The notes beneath the pieces are model-generated. The model was not told the origin of the DNA. It ran no database searches and saw only the letters and a list, made by a program, of their open reading frames with translations. A program made the translations under genes and the position numbers. A DNA stretch of 64,000 bases from an uncultured Ruminiclostridium sp. Lineage in GTDB: Bacteria; Bacillota; Clostridia; Oscillospirales; Ruminococcaceae. Shown piece by piece: positions 1 to 10,050 of the stretch (positions are counted from its first letter, which is position 1; the number at the start of each line of letters is the position of its first letter). The stretch is from assembly GCA_944388385.1 (NCBI GenBank), contig CALXIO010000001.1, positions 218,246 to 282,245 on the forward strand. Direction: 5' to 3'.

Positions 1-524
1 AGTTCAAGAGCATCATAGGTAGCGGCAAGCACGCCGATCACATTTCTGCGAAGATCATATATAGGTGCGGCATAGACATTTACAAGCATCTTATCCACAT
101 TTGAAAAAAGCTGTCCGGATACGTTTCTTTCCCCGGAGAGAGCCTTTACAAAGTAGCTTCTGTGGGAAACATTTACCTCGTCCAGCCTCCAGGACAAGGC
201 GCTTCCGTCCGGCCTTGCTAAAAATACCGTCAGGAACTTTGCATTCTGGGAGAAGGTTTTAAGGGTGTTTTTAAGATCCTCATCGCTGTAGGATTCATAT
301 TCCGTAAGACAGGACGCCATATTTACAACCATCATCATATTTGAGTTTACTATGTGGTTTACATAGCTTGTTTTCTGATAGGTGTTGCTGTAAACTATAT
401 CGTCTGTTCTTTCCCCGAGATCCCTTATGACATTAAATAAAAATACCGAGCATATGAAAATAAACATAAGCGAAACTATGATAATTGCTATAGTAAATCT
501 GAAGCCTGATTTAGCCTTTTTCAT
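1..524 (-). CDS. Membrane sensor protein, N-terminal part (truncated by window edge)
   Basis: Only the first 174 codons are inside the window. The start is the ATG at 524, which has a good ribosome binding site (GAAAGGAG) eight bases upstream. The N-terminus is MKKAKSGFRF followed by a hydrophobic segment (about residues 9-32), then an extracellular-looking region with DLGERTDDIV and later RPDGSALSWRLDEV, SHRSYF and SGERNVSG. That layout, with SYFVKALSGE and a late APIYD motif, resembles Cache-type ligand-binding domains of histidine kinases, diguanylate cyclases or chemoreceptors. The output domain lies outside the window, so the signalling type cannot be told. Confidence 0.75.
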   Translation of the reverse strand, partial: MKKAKSGFRFTIAIIIVSLMFIFICSVFLFNVIRDLGERTDDIVYSNTYQKTSYVNHIVNSNMMMVVNMASCLTEYESYSDEDLKNTLKTFSQNAKFLTVFLARPDGSALSWRLDEVNVSHRSYFVKALSGERNVSGQLFSNVDKMLVNVYAAPIYDLRRNVIGVLAATYDALE

Positions 525-931
525 AATTTCAACTCCTTTCATATTACCCGGCTATGCCTACTCATGTTAGATTATAACATAAATCTAATAGGTTTTCAAT
601 AAGAGGTAAGTAAAATTCTACTAATTGTAGAGTATTCACTTTTATACTTTGTGCAAAATATCAATTTAAATATTAAGCTTTCGTATATATTTAATACCAA
701 AAATATATAATCCACCGCAAAAATGAGGCATTTAACTCCTTTGGACAAAATTTCCCTTATGTTTTGTGTTTATGTACAAAATACCCGGCATAAGTCAACT
801 TACTATGTGTAATTTTCGCTTGACTTTTATAATAGGAAGGATTATAATAATAGGTAATGAAAATTTTTGCCCTTGCTTTAAAGGCAAAGGCTTTATCACG
901 AGATATAAATCAAGGAAAGGAGCTATTGACA
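525..931. other. Intergenic region between divergent sensor gene and ilv operon
   Basis: This 407-base A+T-rich stretch separates two divergent genes. It holds the sensor gene's ribosome binding site at its left end and the ilv promoter at 820-848. A short hairpin follows the predicted ilv transcript start: arms at 869-876 and 884-891, seven of eight positions paired. I see no T-box, leader peptide rich in branched-chain codons, or U-tract terminator. ATG at 857 would lie almost at the transcript start and lacks a ribosome binding site, so I do not treat it as a start. Confidence 0.6.
820..848 (+). promoter_or_regulatory. Sigma-A-type promoter of ilvBNC
   Basis: TTGACT at 820-825 and TATAAT at 843-848 are separated by exactly 17 bases. 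The predicted transcript start is near 855, giving an untranslated leader of about 77 bases before ilvB. Confidence 0.75.
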
Positions 932-2563
932 ATGGCGTCCGAAAGAATGACAGTAGCAGCTGCCATGGTAAAGGCACTGCAGGCTGAAGGAATAAAGGTT
1001 GCATTCGGATACCCCGGTGCGGCTATATGCCCCTTTTATGATGAACTGCTTAAATCGGATATAAGACATATACTTGTCCGTCACGAGGCTAACGGCGGTC
1101 ATGCGGCAAACGGCTATGCAAGAATAACCGGCAAGCCTGCCGTATGTATAGCTACCAGCGGCCCCGGTGCTACAAACCTTATTACAGCTATTGCCACAGC
1201 CTATATGGACAGCATACCCATGGTCATTATTACCGGCCAGGTAAACAGCGAGCAGATAGGCAGGGATGTATTCCAGGAGGCGGATATTACAGGTGCGGCT
1301 GAGCCCTTTGTAAAGCACAGCTATCTTGTTAAAAATCCCAATGATGTGGCGGTTGTATTTAAAAATGCCTTTTATATTGCCGGTACCGGCAGACCCGGTC
1401 CGGTGCTTATAGATATGCCCTTTGATATACAGAAGATGGAGATTGATTTTGAATATCCCGATTCTGTTGAGATACGCTCATATAAGCCCAGCGTAGAGGG
1501 TAACAAGCTCCAGGTCAAAAGAGCAGTTGCTGCAATAGAAAAGAGCAAAAAGCCCCTTATATGTGCCGGCGGCGGTATTTTTACCGCAGGGGCACAGGGA
1601 AGTCTTTCTAAGTTTGCCACAATAGCGGATATACCGGTGGTAAATACCATGATGGGTATGAGCTCAATGCCGGCAGACAGTCCTCTTTTCTATGGTATGA
1701 TAGGTATGCACGGCGTATCCGCCGCAAATTATGCCATAAACCATTGTGACCTGCTTATTCTCTTGGGAGCAAGAGTAGGAGACAGAGCAGTAACAGCGGT
1801 AAACCGTCTTGACGGAACTACTGTTATACATATAGATGTAGACCCTGCTGAAATAGGCAAGAACTTAGCCGCTACCATACCGGTGGTAGGCGATGTTAAG
1901 AATATACTTAACCAGCTTATTGCACTTTGCGAGAATTACGACCATTATGATTGGCGTAAGGAATTAGACGAGGTAAAGGCAACACAGGACAAGCCCATTG
2001 TTCCTGCCGCCCCCGGCTTTGTAAATCCCAAGGAATTTATAAGGCACTTAAGCGCAAAGCTTCCCGCAAAGACAGTAGTAGTAGCTGACGTAGGACAAAA
2101 CCAGATATGGACCTGCAACAATATCGCCCTTAAGTCAGGCAGATTTATGACCTCCGGCGGTATGGGTACCATGGGTTATTCAGTACCTGCGGCGGTGGGT
2201 GCTAAGCTTGCAGATGAGGAAAATGAGGTTATCGCAATATGCGGTGACGGCAGCTTCCAGATGCAGTTTATGGAGCTTGCAACCATGATGCAGCACGGGG
2301 TAGGGGTAAAGGTTATAGTTATGACCAATAACCGCCTTGGCATGGTAAGAGAGGTTCAGACCAATGCCTACGGAAACCGTCTTACAGCGGTATTCTTAGA
2401 CGGAAGCCCCGACTTTATAAAGCTTGCAGAGGCTTATTCCATTCCTGCACAGCGTGTGGACGACATATCAAAGGCTGATAAGGCCATTGACGATATGCTT
2501 GCCGCTAAGGGCTGTTATCTGCTGGAAGTAAGAGTTGAAGAAGATCAGAAGACAATACTGTGA
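932..2563 (+). CDS. ilvB: Acetolactate synthase, large (catalytic) subunit
   Basis: Thiamine-diphosphate enzyme that condenses two pyruvates, or pyruvate with 2-ketobutyrate, in the first common step of valine, leucine and isoleucine synthesis. The N-terminal domain shows GYPGAAICPFYDEL and the catalytic glutamate in RHEANGGHAANGYAR; the C-terminal domain has the diphosphate-binding motif GDGSFQMQFMELA ending in NN (about residues 436-465). At 543 residues it has the usual family length. The start at 932 is chosen for its AAGGAAAGGAG site; the open frame extends to 857, but that ATG is at the transcript start. ilvN follows with overlapping or nearly overlapping signals, so the two subunits are translationally coupled. 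Confidence 0.95.
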   Translation: MASERMTVAAAMVKALQAEGIKVAFGYPGAAICPFYDELLKSDIRHILVRHEANGGHAANGYARITGKPAVCIATSGPGATNLITAIATAYMDSIPMVIITGQVNSEQIGRDVFQEADITGAAEPFVKHSYLVKNPNDVAVVFKNAFYIAGTGRPGPVLIDMPFDIQKMEIDFEYPDSVEIRSYKPSVEGNKLQVKRAVAAIEKSKKPLICAGGGIFTAGAQGSLSKFATIADIPVVNTMMGMSSMPADSPLFYGMIGMHGVSAANYAINHCDLLILLGARVGDRAVTAVNRLDGTTVIHIDVDPAEIGKNLAATIPVVGDVKNILNQLIALCENYDHYDWRKELDEVKATQDKPIVPAAPGFVNPKEFIRHLSAKLPAKTVVVADVGQNQIWTCNNIALKSGRFMTSGGMGTMGYSVPAAVGAKLADEENEVIAICGDGSFQMQFMELATMMQHGVGVKVIVMTNNRLGMVREVQTNAYGNRLTAVFLDGSPDFIKLAEAYSIPAQRVDDISKADKAIDDMLAAKGCYLLEVRVEEDQKTIL

Positions 2564-2571
2564 GGTACATA

Positions 2572-3063
2572 ATGAAGCATACAATTTCTATTCTGGTGGA
2601 AAACCATGCCGGTGTCCTCGCAAGAGTTGCCGGACTTTTCGCCCGCAGAGGCTTCAATATTGACAGCCTTGCGGTGGGTGTTACGGACGATCCCAAAATT
2701 TCACGTATCACCATAGTAGCCGACGGAAATGAATATACTCTGGAACAAATCGAAAAGCAGCTTAATAAGCTTATTGATGTTATCAAGGTAAGACATTTTG
2801 AACAGTCGGAGCTTTTATCAAGGGAGCTTGTACTTATAAAGGTTGCCTGTCAGCCTGCACAGCGTCCCGAGCTTATATCCATTGCCGAAATAGCTCAGGC
2901 AAAAATATCGGATATTACAGTGAATACAATGACATTGGAGCTTTCCGATTCTGAGCCGAGACTTAAAACCTTTGAGGAGCTTTTAAGACCCTACGGCATA
3001 AAGGAAGTAGTACGCACAGGTACTATAGCGATGCAAAAAGGCGGAGTTTCTATGAAGCTTTAG
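2572..3063 (+). CDS. ilvN: Acetolactate synthase, small (regulatory) subunit
   Basis: Regulatory partner of the preceding large subunit. It has an N-terminal ACT domain (TISILVENHAGVLARVAGLF then RRGFNIDSL, residues 3-35) that binds branched-chain amino acids for feedback inhibition, and a C-terminal domain typical of IlvH/IlvN. The ATG at 2572 gives 163 residues, the usual size, and sits six bases after GAGGT. A GTG at 2560, overlapping the ilvB stop, is possible but has a poorer site. Confidence 0.93.
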   Translation: MKHTISILVENHAGVLARVAGLFARRGFNIDSLAVGVTDDPKISRITIVADGNEYTLEQIEKQLNKLIDVIKVRHFEQSELLSRELVLIKVACQPAQRPELISIAEIAQAKISDITVNTMTLELSDSEPRLKTFEELLRPYGIKEVVRTGTIAMQKGGVSMKL

Positions 3064-3092
3064 AAGCCCAGCTTTAAATAAAATCGGGATAA

Positions 3093-4157
<1,065 letters not shown>

Positions 4158-4170
4158 TTATTGCTAAACA

Positions 4171-4202
4171 AAAAAGGGAGGCTATGCCTCCCTTTTATTT
4201 TT
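4171..4202. terminator. Bidirectional intrinsic terminator after ilvC
   Basis: A perfect stem (AAAAGGGAGGC / GCCTCCCTTTT, three-base loop) is flanked by A-rich sequence on the left and T-rich sequence on the right, so it can end both the ilv operon and the converging gene at 4201-4908. Confidence 0.85.
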
Positions 4203-4908
4203 ATATGATAAATAAATTCCCGGCAAAAAGGCTTATAGCCCCGTCAATAAGGGAAATTCCAAAAGCCCCCAACAGTACCGCTACCGACCTGTATAAATAG
4301 GCTGAAAAGGCACTTTTGCTGTCCTTGTAGTTTTCTCTTTCCATTAAAAGCCCCATTATCCTGTCACTTTGCATAACCGAGCATTTAAAAAGATACACCC
4401 CGGCAATAAAAAGCAGTATCACCCGGGGTAAAAACAGTAACAGCAGGGCAATAATCCCCGAGCCCCCGTAAATTTCTATCACCCTTGCAAAGGCTATGCC
4501 TGTACCGATACCGTACAGTAAAACCGGCAGGGGAGAAAAAATTTTCCCCACGGCGCAAAGTCCTGATAAAAACACCGGCAGTAAAAGACAAACACAGCAC
4601 ACAAAGCAGGAGCAAAAGGAGCCTATAAAGCCCTCATTTATTCTCATGGTAAGGTATCCGTAGAGGCTTTCATTTGAAAGTATATCCGGATGGAAAATTC
4701 CTGCTAAAATACCGCTTATCACCCCTATAATAAAAAGGGGTATTATTATTTTAACAGGGGATATTTTTTCCTTTATAATAGGATTTTCCTTTATATCAAT
4801 ATGTATTCTCTCTTCAATGGGTATGGCTATAACCGGCTCCTTGTCCGGGGTGGCATTGGGCTCATAGATAAGGTTTCTTTCTCTTGCAAATTCTTCTGTA
4901 TATTCCAT
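4201..4908 (-). CDS. Polytopic membrane protein of unknown function
   Basis: 235 residues, with an acidic soluble N-terminus of about 50 residues and then five or six hydrophobic segments (for example IIIPLFIIGVISGILAGIF, FVCCVCLLLPVFLSGL, IIALLLLFLPRVILLFIAGV). The spacing of glycines and the LPRVILLFIAGVYLF segment are loosely like stage II sporulation protein M-type proteins, but the match is weak and I would not name it. It converges on ilvC and shares that terminator. Confidence 0.7.
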   Translation of the reverse strand: MEYTEEFARERNLIYEPNATPDKEPVIAIPIEERIHIDIKENPIIKEKISPVKIIIPLFIIGVISGILAGIFHPDILSNESLYGYLTMRINEGFIGSFCSCFVCCVCLLLPVFLSGLCAVGKIFSPLPVLLYGIGTGIAFARVIEIYGGSGIIALLLLFLPRVILLFIAGVYLFKCSVMQSDRIMGLLMERENYKDSKSAFSAYLYRSVAVLLGAFGISLIDGAISLFAGNLFII

Positions 4909-4996
4909 AGCTTATCCCTTCCTTTTTTTACAATATTATGAGAACAATAGAAAATATATGCCTTAAAGGGGAATAACACTATTTTTAAATATATTC

Positions 4997-5025
4997 TTGA
5001 TTATTGAGAAAAACTATGGTATAAT
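4997..5025 (+). promoter_or_regulatory. Sigma-A-type promoter of the sugar transferase-pyrB genes
   Basis: TTGATT at 4997-5002 and TATAAT at 5020-5025 with a 17-base spacer. The predicted start near 5032 excludes the long upstream extension of the next gene. Confidence 0.7.
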
Positions 5026-5074
5026 TAAGATATCTGTAATGAAATGGACTTTCATTCAAAGGATGTGTTATAAA

Positions 5075-6472
5075 TTGGAAAGGGAAAGATTTAAAAAGCT
5101 TGCCATACTGGTAGCCGCAGTGGTTTTGCTTACATGGATCACCTCAGCATTCGGCTTTACCTGGCTTTATTCATATAACCGCACCATACAGTTTAATTTC
5201 TTCTTTAAGGGAAACTGGGTATTATTCGGACTTTATATGGTTATATTCTCTGTTTTTGCAAGAATATACAAGGGCTTTAAGGTAGGCTCCCATAAAACCG
5301 TGGATCTGATAGTATCGCAGATGATTTCCACAGTCTGTACAAATGCGGTAATGTATATACAGATATGCCTTATTGCAAGAGCAATAGTAACCCCCTTGCC
5401 ATTACTTATATGTACGGCTATTCAGTTTGTGATAATAGTGGTATGGGCAATAGTGGCAGGATATATTATAAGGCGGATTTATCCTGCAAAGAGTCTTCTT
5501 ATAGTATACGGCAGTCTGCAATCCGCCCATATGCTGTCAGATAAGCTTACTACAAGACAGGATAAATATAAAGTAGATGCCTTGGTGGATGTAAAAGAGG
5601 GCTATGATTTTATAGTTTCAAGAATAGCAGACTATGACGGGGTGGTTATCTGCGATACCCCCAATCAGATAAGAAACGATGTGCTTAAATATTGCTTTAA
5701 GATAAGCAAGACCGTATATCTTGTGCCGAAAATTTCGGATATTATTGTCCGTGGTGCTGAAAATATGGAGCTTTTTGATACACCTCTTTTAGTATCAAGA
5801 AACATAGGTCTTACAGCAGAGCAGAGATTTATAAAGAGGATTTTTGATATAATAGTATCCTCAATAGGTATAGTAATAGCCTCTCCCTTTATGCTTATTA
5901 CCGCTGTTGCAATAAAGCTGTGTGACAGAGGTCCGGTACTTTATAAGCAAAAAAGACTTACAAGGTGGGGCAAGGAATTTGATCTTCTTAAATTCCGCAG
6001 TATGGTGGTAAATGCAGAAAGCGACGGTGTTGCAAGACTTGCCGCAGACAACGACAGCAGAATTACCCCTGTAGGAAAGGTAATAAGAGCAATCCGCTTT
6101 GACGAATTACCCCAGCTTTTCAACATATTTATAGGGGATATGTCGGTGGTAGGCCCAAGACCCGAAAGGCCGGAAATAGCCGCTGAATATGAAAAGCAGA
6201 TGCCGGAATTTGCTTTTCGCTTAAAGGTAAAGGCAGGACTTACCGGTAATGCCCAGGTGGTGGGAAAATACAATACCACCCCCTATGATAAGCTGAAGCT
6301 GGATCTTATGTACATTGAGAAATATTCCATAGTACAGGATCTGCTCATAATTCTTAAAACCGTGAAAATACTTCTTTTATCCAAGGAAAGCACCGAGGGT
6401 ATAAAGCAGGGTTATATAACCCCTCTTACAAAGGAAAACACCGAAAGGAAGGATCACAATGAACAGGCTTAG
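5075..6472 (+). CDS. Polyprenyl-phosphate sugar-1-phosphate transferase (exopolysaccharide initiation)
   Basis: Integral membrane enzyme that transfers a sugar phosphate to undecaprenyl phosphate to start extracellular polysaccharide or glycan synthesis. It has four N-terminal membrane segments (to about residue 130), a central nucleotide-binding-like domain, and from about residue 249 the bacterial sugar transferase domain: KRIFDIIVSSIG membrane hairpin, KLCDRGPVLYKQKR, FDLLKFRSM and GDMSVVGPRPERPE, all signature motifs. I chose the TTG at 5075 because AAAGGATG lies upstream and the ATG choices at 4997 and 5039 lie before or at the transcript start. The 3' end overlaps pyrB by 14 bases. Confidence 0.85.
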   Translation: MERERFKKLAILVAAVVLLTWITSAFGFTWLYSYNRTIQFNFFFKGNWVLFGLYMVIFSVFARIYKGFKVGSHKTVDLIVSQMISTVCTNAVMYIQICLIARAIVTPLPLLICTAIQFVIIVVWAIVAGYIIRRIYPAKSLLIVYGSLQSAHMLSDKLTTRQDKYKVDALVDVKEGYDFIVSRIADYDGVVICDTPNQIRNDVLKYCFKISKTVYLVPKISDIIVRGAENMELFDTPLLVSRNIGLTAEQRFIKRIFDIIVSSIGIVIASPFMLITAVAIKLCDRGPVLYKQKRLTRWGKEFDLLKFRSMVVNAESDGVARLAADNDSRITPVGKVIRAIRFDELPQLFNIFIGDMSVVGPRPERPEIAAEYEKQMPEFAFRLKVKAGLTGNAQVVGKYNTTPYDKLKLDLMYIEKYSIVQDLLIILKTVKILLLSKESTEGIKQGYITPLTKENTERKDHNEQA

Positions 6473-7538
6473 TCATATAATTGATCTTGATATGTACAGC
6501 GTGGAGGAGTGGAATATGATCATATCCACCGCCATGGAAATAAAAAAGGATCCCTCAAAATACAGCGAACGCTGTAAGGGAAAAATTATGGCTACCCTGT
6601 TTTATGAGCCTTCCACAAGAACTCAGATGAGCTTTCAATCGGCTATGATCCGCCTTGGGGGAAGTATAATAGGCTTTGACAATCCTTCTAATTCCTCTGT
6701 ATCAAAGGGGGAAACCATAGGGGATACCGCAAAGATAGTAAGCACCTATTCGGATATTCTTGTAATGAGAAATCCCAGCGAGGGCAGTGTAAAGGCGGCG
6801 GCACTCCATTCAGATTGCCCGGTTATAAATGCCGGCGACGGAGGACATTTCCACCCCACACAGACCTTAACCGACCTTCTTACCCTGACTATTGAAAAGG
6901 GAGGACTTAACGGGCTTAAAATCGGACTTTGCGGAGATCTTAAATACGGCAGAACGGTACACAGCCTGTTAAAGGCATTGTCAAGATATAAGGACAATGA
7001 GTTTATTCTCATATCCACAAATGAATTGGGACTTCCCGGTTACATAAAGGATGTGCTTAATGCAAGAGGCTGTACTTACAAAGAGGTAAATACCATAGAT
7101 GAAGTCATATCCGAACTTGATGTACTTTATATGACCAGAATACAGAAGGAACGCTTTGCAAGTGAAGAGGAATACAACCGTCAGAAGGATGTGTATATTC
7201 TTGACACAAGAAAGATGAGAAGTGCAAAGAAGGATATGATAGTAATGCACCCACTTCCGAGGGTAGATGAAATTTCCGTGGAGGTGGACAAGGACCCCAG
7301 AGCAAAATATTTTGAGCAGGCAGGAAACGGTGTATATGTACGTATGGCACTTATACTTTGTGTGCTTGAAGGAAAATTATCCACCCCTGAGCTAATCAAG
7401 GGTAAGGCACTCAATGACATATCCTGCAAGAACCCGAAATGTATTACCCATAAGGAACCCCATTTGCCACACTATTTCAGAGTGGCAGGCGATATAGCAG
7501 AATGTGAATTCTGCGACGAAAGAACCTTGCTTGACTGA
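6459..7538 (+). CDS. pyrB: Aspartate carbamoyltransferase with a fused PyrI-type zinc domain
   Basis: Catalyses the first committed step of pyrimidine synthesis. The carbamoyl-phosphate loop FYEPSTRTQMSFQSA (about residues 47-61), GDGGHFHPTQTLTDL and MHPLPRVDEIS identify the catalytic chain. At 359 residues it is about 50 longer than a usual PyrB. The extra C-terminus carries C323-x4-C328 (CKNPKCITHKEP) and C349-x2-C352 (CEFC), the same cysteine pattern and surrounding sequence as the zinc domain of the PyrI regulatory chain. The nucleotide-binding half of PyrI is absent, so the fused domain probably holds the trimers or an assembly together without classical CTP/ATP control. GAAAGGAAGG precedes the start inside the upstream gene. 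Confidence 0.93.
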   Translation: MNRLSHIIDLDMYSVEEWNMIISTAMEIKKDPSKYSERCKGKIMATLFYEPSTRTQMSFQSAMIRLGGSIIGFDNPSNSSVSKGETIGDTAKIVSTYSDILVMRNPSEGSVKAAALHSDCPVINAGDGGHFHPTQTLTDLLTLTIEKGGLNGLKIGLCGDLKYGRTVHSLLKALSRYKDNEFILISTNELGLPGYIKDVLNARGCTYKEVNTIDEVISELDVLYMTRIQKERFASEEEYNRQKDVYILDTRKMRSAKKDMIVMHPLPRVDEISVEVDKDPRAKYFEQAGNGVYVRMALILCVLEGKLSTPELIKGKALNDISCKNPKCITHKEPHLPHYFRVAGDIAECEFCDERTLLD

Positions 7539-7556
7539 ATTTAAGGGAGGTATTGT

Positions 7557-7988
7557 ATGAAAATTTCCACTAAGGGACGATATGCCTTAAGACTTATGCT
7601 GGAGCTTGCCATAAAGAGCAAGGGAGAATATATAGCTCTTAAGGATATAGCAGACAGTCAGTGCATTTCCAAAAAATATCTCGAGCAAATTGTACCCCTG
7701 CTTACAAGATCAGGGCTTTTAAAAACCAACCGCGGCTACCTTGGAGGCTATATGCTGGCAAAGGAGCCGAGTGAGTATACGGTGGGTGAAATATTAAGGG
7801 TAACCGAAGGGAATTTAGCCCCTGTTACCTGTCTAAAAAGCGATCCCATAGAGTGCAGTATGGCGGATTGTTGTCTTACCATAGATGTATGGAAGGGTTT
7901 ACAAAAGGCGATAACCGATTATCTTGACAGTATCACGCTTCAGGATATAATATATAAAAATAAGGAAAAGGGCAATTTAAGCCTTTAA
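7557..7988 (+). CDS. Rrf2-family transcriptional regulator
   Basis: 143-residue winged-helix regulator. The N-terminus (MKISTKGRYALRLMLELA) and KYLEQIVPLLTRSGLLKTNRGYLGGYMLA are classic for the IscR/CymR/NsrR group. The effector region has Cys residues in the pattern C-x7-C-x4-C-C (CLKSDPIEC, ADCC), so an iron-sulfur cluster or thiol switch is possible; that is inference. It lies 18 bases after pyrB and 12 bases before proB, so it may be co-transcribed with both. A good GGGAGG site precedes the start. Confidence 0.9.
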   Translation: MKISTKGRYALRLMLELAIKSKGEYIALKDIADSQCISKKYLEQIVPLLTRSGLLKTNRGYLGGYMLAKEPSEYTVGEILRVTEGNLAPVTCLKSDPIECSMADCCLTIDVWKGLQKAITDYLDSITLQDIIYKNKEKGNLSL

Positions 7989-8000
7989 GGGGACAGTAGT

Positions 8001-8786
8001 ATGGATTTTTCCGAAAAGAAAAGAATAGTATTCAAGGTGGGCACAAGCACACTTGCCCACAGCACAGGTAATCTTAATATCCGCAGAGTATCAAAGCTGA
8101 TTGAGGTTTTTTCCGACCTTAAAAATGCAGGCCGTGAAGTTATATTTGTTACCTCAGGGGCTCAGGGTATCGGTGCCGCCAGAGCAGGACTTCGCACAAA
8201 GCCAAAGGAAATAAGGCAAAAGCAGGCCTGCGCCGCTATCGGTCAATGTGAGCTTATGCACATATATGATGTGGAATTTTCAAAGCACAATCACACAGTA
8301 GCACAGGTGCTTCTTACAAGGGATGTCATAAGCAACAAAACAAGAAAGGAAAATGTTACAAACACCTTCAAGACCCTTATCGAAATGGGCATAGTACCGG
8401 TTATAAACGCAAATGACACGGTTTCAATAGAGGCTCTTGACTTTGATGAGAATGATACCCTTTCGGCAATAGTTGCTACCCTTTGTGATGCGGATTTACT
8501 GGTTATTCTTACAGATGTGGACGGACTTTATGATAAAAACCCCAGATTGCCGGGTGCAAAGCTGATTCCTGAGGTTGAGCATATCACCGATGAAATGATA
8601 GCCTCCGCTAAGGACAAGGGAAGCGAATTTGCCAGCGGCGGAATGCTTACAAAGCTTGAAGCGGCTATGATAGCAAAGGAGCAGGGTATACCAACGGTTA
8701 TTATCAAGGGTGAAAATCCGGAGATACTTTATGATCTTTTTGAAAATAAGGCTACCTGTACGGTATTCAATGCAGAAAAGGAGTAA
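8001..8786 (+). CDS. proB: Glutamate 5-kinase
   Basis: Phosphorylates glutamate in the first step of proline synthesis. The amino acid kinase fold shows KVGTSTLAH at the N-terminus, FVTSGAQGIGAARAGL, NANDTVS, DADLLVILTDVDGLYDKNP and GGMLTKLEAA. At 261 residues it lacks the C-terminal PUA domain of the longer E. coli and B. subtilis enzymes, a known short form. It is immediately followed by proA, with only two bases between them. Confidence 0.95.
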   Translation: MDFSEKKRIVFKVGTSTLAHSTGNLNIRRVSKLIEVFSDLKNAGREVIFVTSGAQGIGAARAGLRTKPKEIRQKQACAAIGQCELMHIYDVEFSKHNHTVAQVLLTRDVISNKTRKENVTNTFKTLIEMGIVPVINANDTVSIEALDFDENDTLSAIVATLCDADLLVILTDVDGLYDKNPRLPGAKLIPEVEHITDEMIASAKDKGSEFASGGMLTKLEAAMIAKEQGIPTVIIKGENPEILYDLFENKATCTVFNAEKE

Positions 8787-8788
8787 TT

Positions 8789-10033
8789 ATGAGTTATATA
8801 GATGAGCTTGGTGCAAATGCAAAGGCGGCGTCAAAGGCAGCCGCTGTTATGGGCACCTCACAGAAAAACAATATATTACAGACCATAGCGGATATGCTGA
8901 GGGAAAATACCGCTTCTATTATGGAGGCAAACAAAAAGGATATAGAAGCAGCTGAGAAAAGCGGAATGACAAAATCTCTTATTGACCGTCTTACCCTTGA
9001 TGAAAAGCGTATTTCCGGAATGGCTGTCGGGGTAGAACAGCTTATAGCCCTTGCTGACCCGGTGGGAATAGTGCAGGGAGGAAAGACACTGCCTAACGGC
9101 CTTACGATAATTAAGAAAAGCGTACCTATGGGAGTTATCGGCATTATATTTGAATCCAGACCCAATGTTACAATAGATGCAGGATGTCTTTGCTTAAAGG
9201 CAGGTAATGCGGTAATACTCAGGGGAGGCAGTGATGCCATAAACTCAAATAAATGCCTTGTTGATATTATGAGAAGTGCCGCTGAGAAAAACAATGCTCC
9301 GGCGAATATAGTTCAGCTGGTGGAGGATACCTCAAGAGAGGTGGCAAATCAGCTTATGAAGGCAAATGAATACCTTGATGTGCTTATCCCGAGAGGAGGC
9401 GGCGGACTTATAAACGCAGTAATGCAGAATTCCACAGTACCTGTTATACAGACAGGGGAGGGAAACTGTCATGTTTATGTAGACCGCTTTGCGGATATTG
9501 ATATGGCCCTTGAAATAGTGGACAATGCAAAGACACAGCGCCCCTCGGTATGTAATGCTATTGAAAATGTGTTGGTTCATAAGAATATCGCAGACGGCTT
9601 TTTACAGGCTCTTGAAAAGAAATGGAACGGCAAGGTAGCCTTTGTGGGTGATGAGGCAAGCGGAATGTATATAAAGCTTGACAGAATAGCCACCGACGAG
9701 GACTACCGCAAGGAATTTCTTGACTATACAATAGCTGTAAAGATAGTGGATGATATAGATGAGGCAATAGCCCATATCAACCGCTTCGGCACAGGACACA
9801 GCGAATGTATCGTTACTGAATTTCTTAAGAATGCGGAAAAATTCCAGAGGGAAATTGATGCGGCGGCGGTTTATGTAAATGCCAGCACAAGATTTACCGA
9901 CGGCTTTGAGTTCGGCCTTGGGGCTGAAATAGGAATTTCCACCCAGAAGCTCCACGCAAGAGGCCCCATGGGACTTGAAGCCCTCACCACATATAAATAC
10001 CTTATAAACGGAAACGGCCAGATAAGAGGCTGA
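8789..10033 (+). CDS. proA: Gamma-glutamyl phosphate reductase
   Basis: NADPH-dependent aldehyde-dehydrogenase-fold enzyme that reduces the ProB product to glutamate semialdehyde. Motifs: GVIGIIFESRPNVTIDAG, LKAGNAVILRGGSDA, LIPRGGGGLI, and the catalytic cysteine in QRPSVCNAIENVLVH (about residue 254). 414 residues is the normal length. It forms an operon with proB; the proC step is not encoded here. Confidence 0.96.
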   Translation: MSYIDELGANAKAASKAAAVMGTSQKNNILQTIADMLRENTASIMEANKKDIEAAEKSGMTKSLIDRLTLDEKRISGMAVGVEQLIALADPVGIVQGGKTLPNGLTIIKKSVPMGVIGIIFESRPNVTIDAGCLCLKAGNAVILRGGSDAINSNKCLVDIMRSAAEKNNAPANIVQLVEDTSREVANQLMKANEYLDVLIPRGGGGLINAVMQNSTVPVIQTGEGNCHVYVDRFADIDMALEIVDNAKTQRPSVCNAIENVLVHKNIADGFLQALEKKWNGKVAFVGDEASGMYIKLDRIATDEDYRKEFLDYTIAVKIVDDIDEAIAHINRFGTGHSECIVTEFLKNAEKFQREIDAAAVYVNASTRFTDGFEFGLGAEIGISTQKLHARGPMGLEALTTYKYLINGNGQIRG

Positions 10034-10050
10034 TTTAAGGAAGGAGCAAA

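Noticed and set aside
612..634. AATTCTACTAATTGTAGAG, which resembles the end of a Cas12a-type CRISPR repeat
   Set aside because: Single copy, no spacers, no cas gene nearby; a short A+T-rich hairpin of this kind can arise by chance.
857..931. 25-codon N-terminal extension of acetolactate synthase
   Set aside because: Starts at the predicted transcript start without a ribosome binding site; family proteins begin near the ATG at 932.
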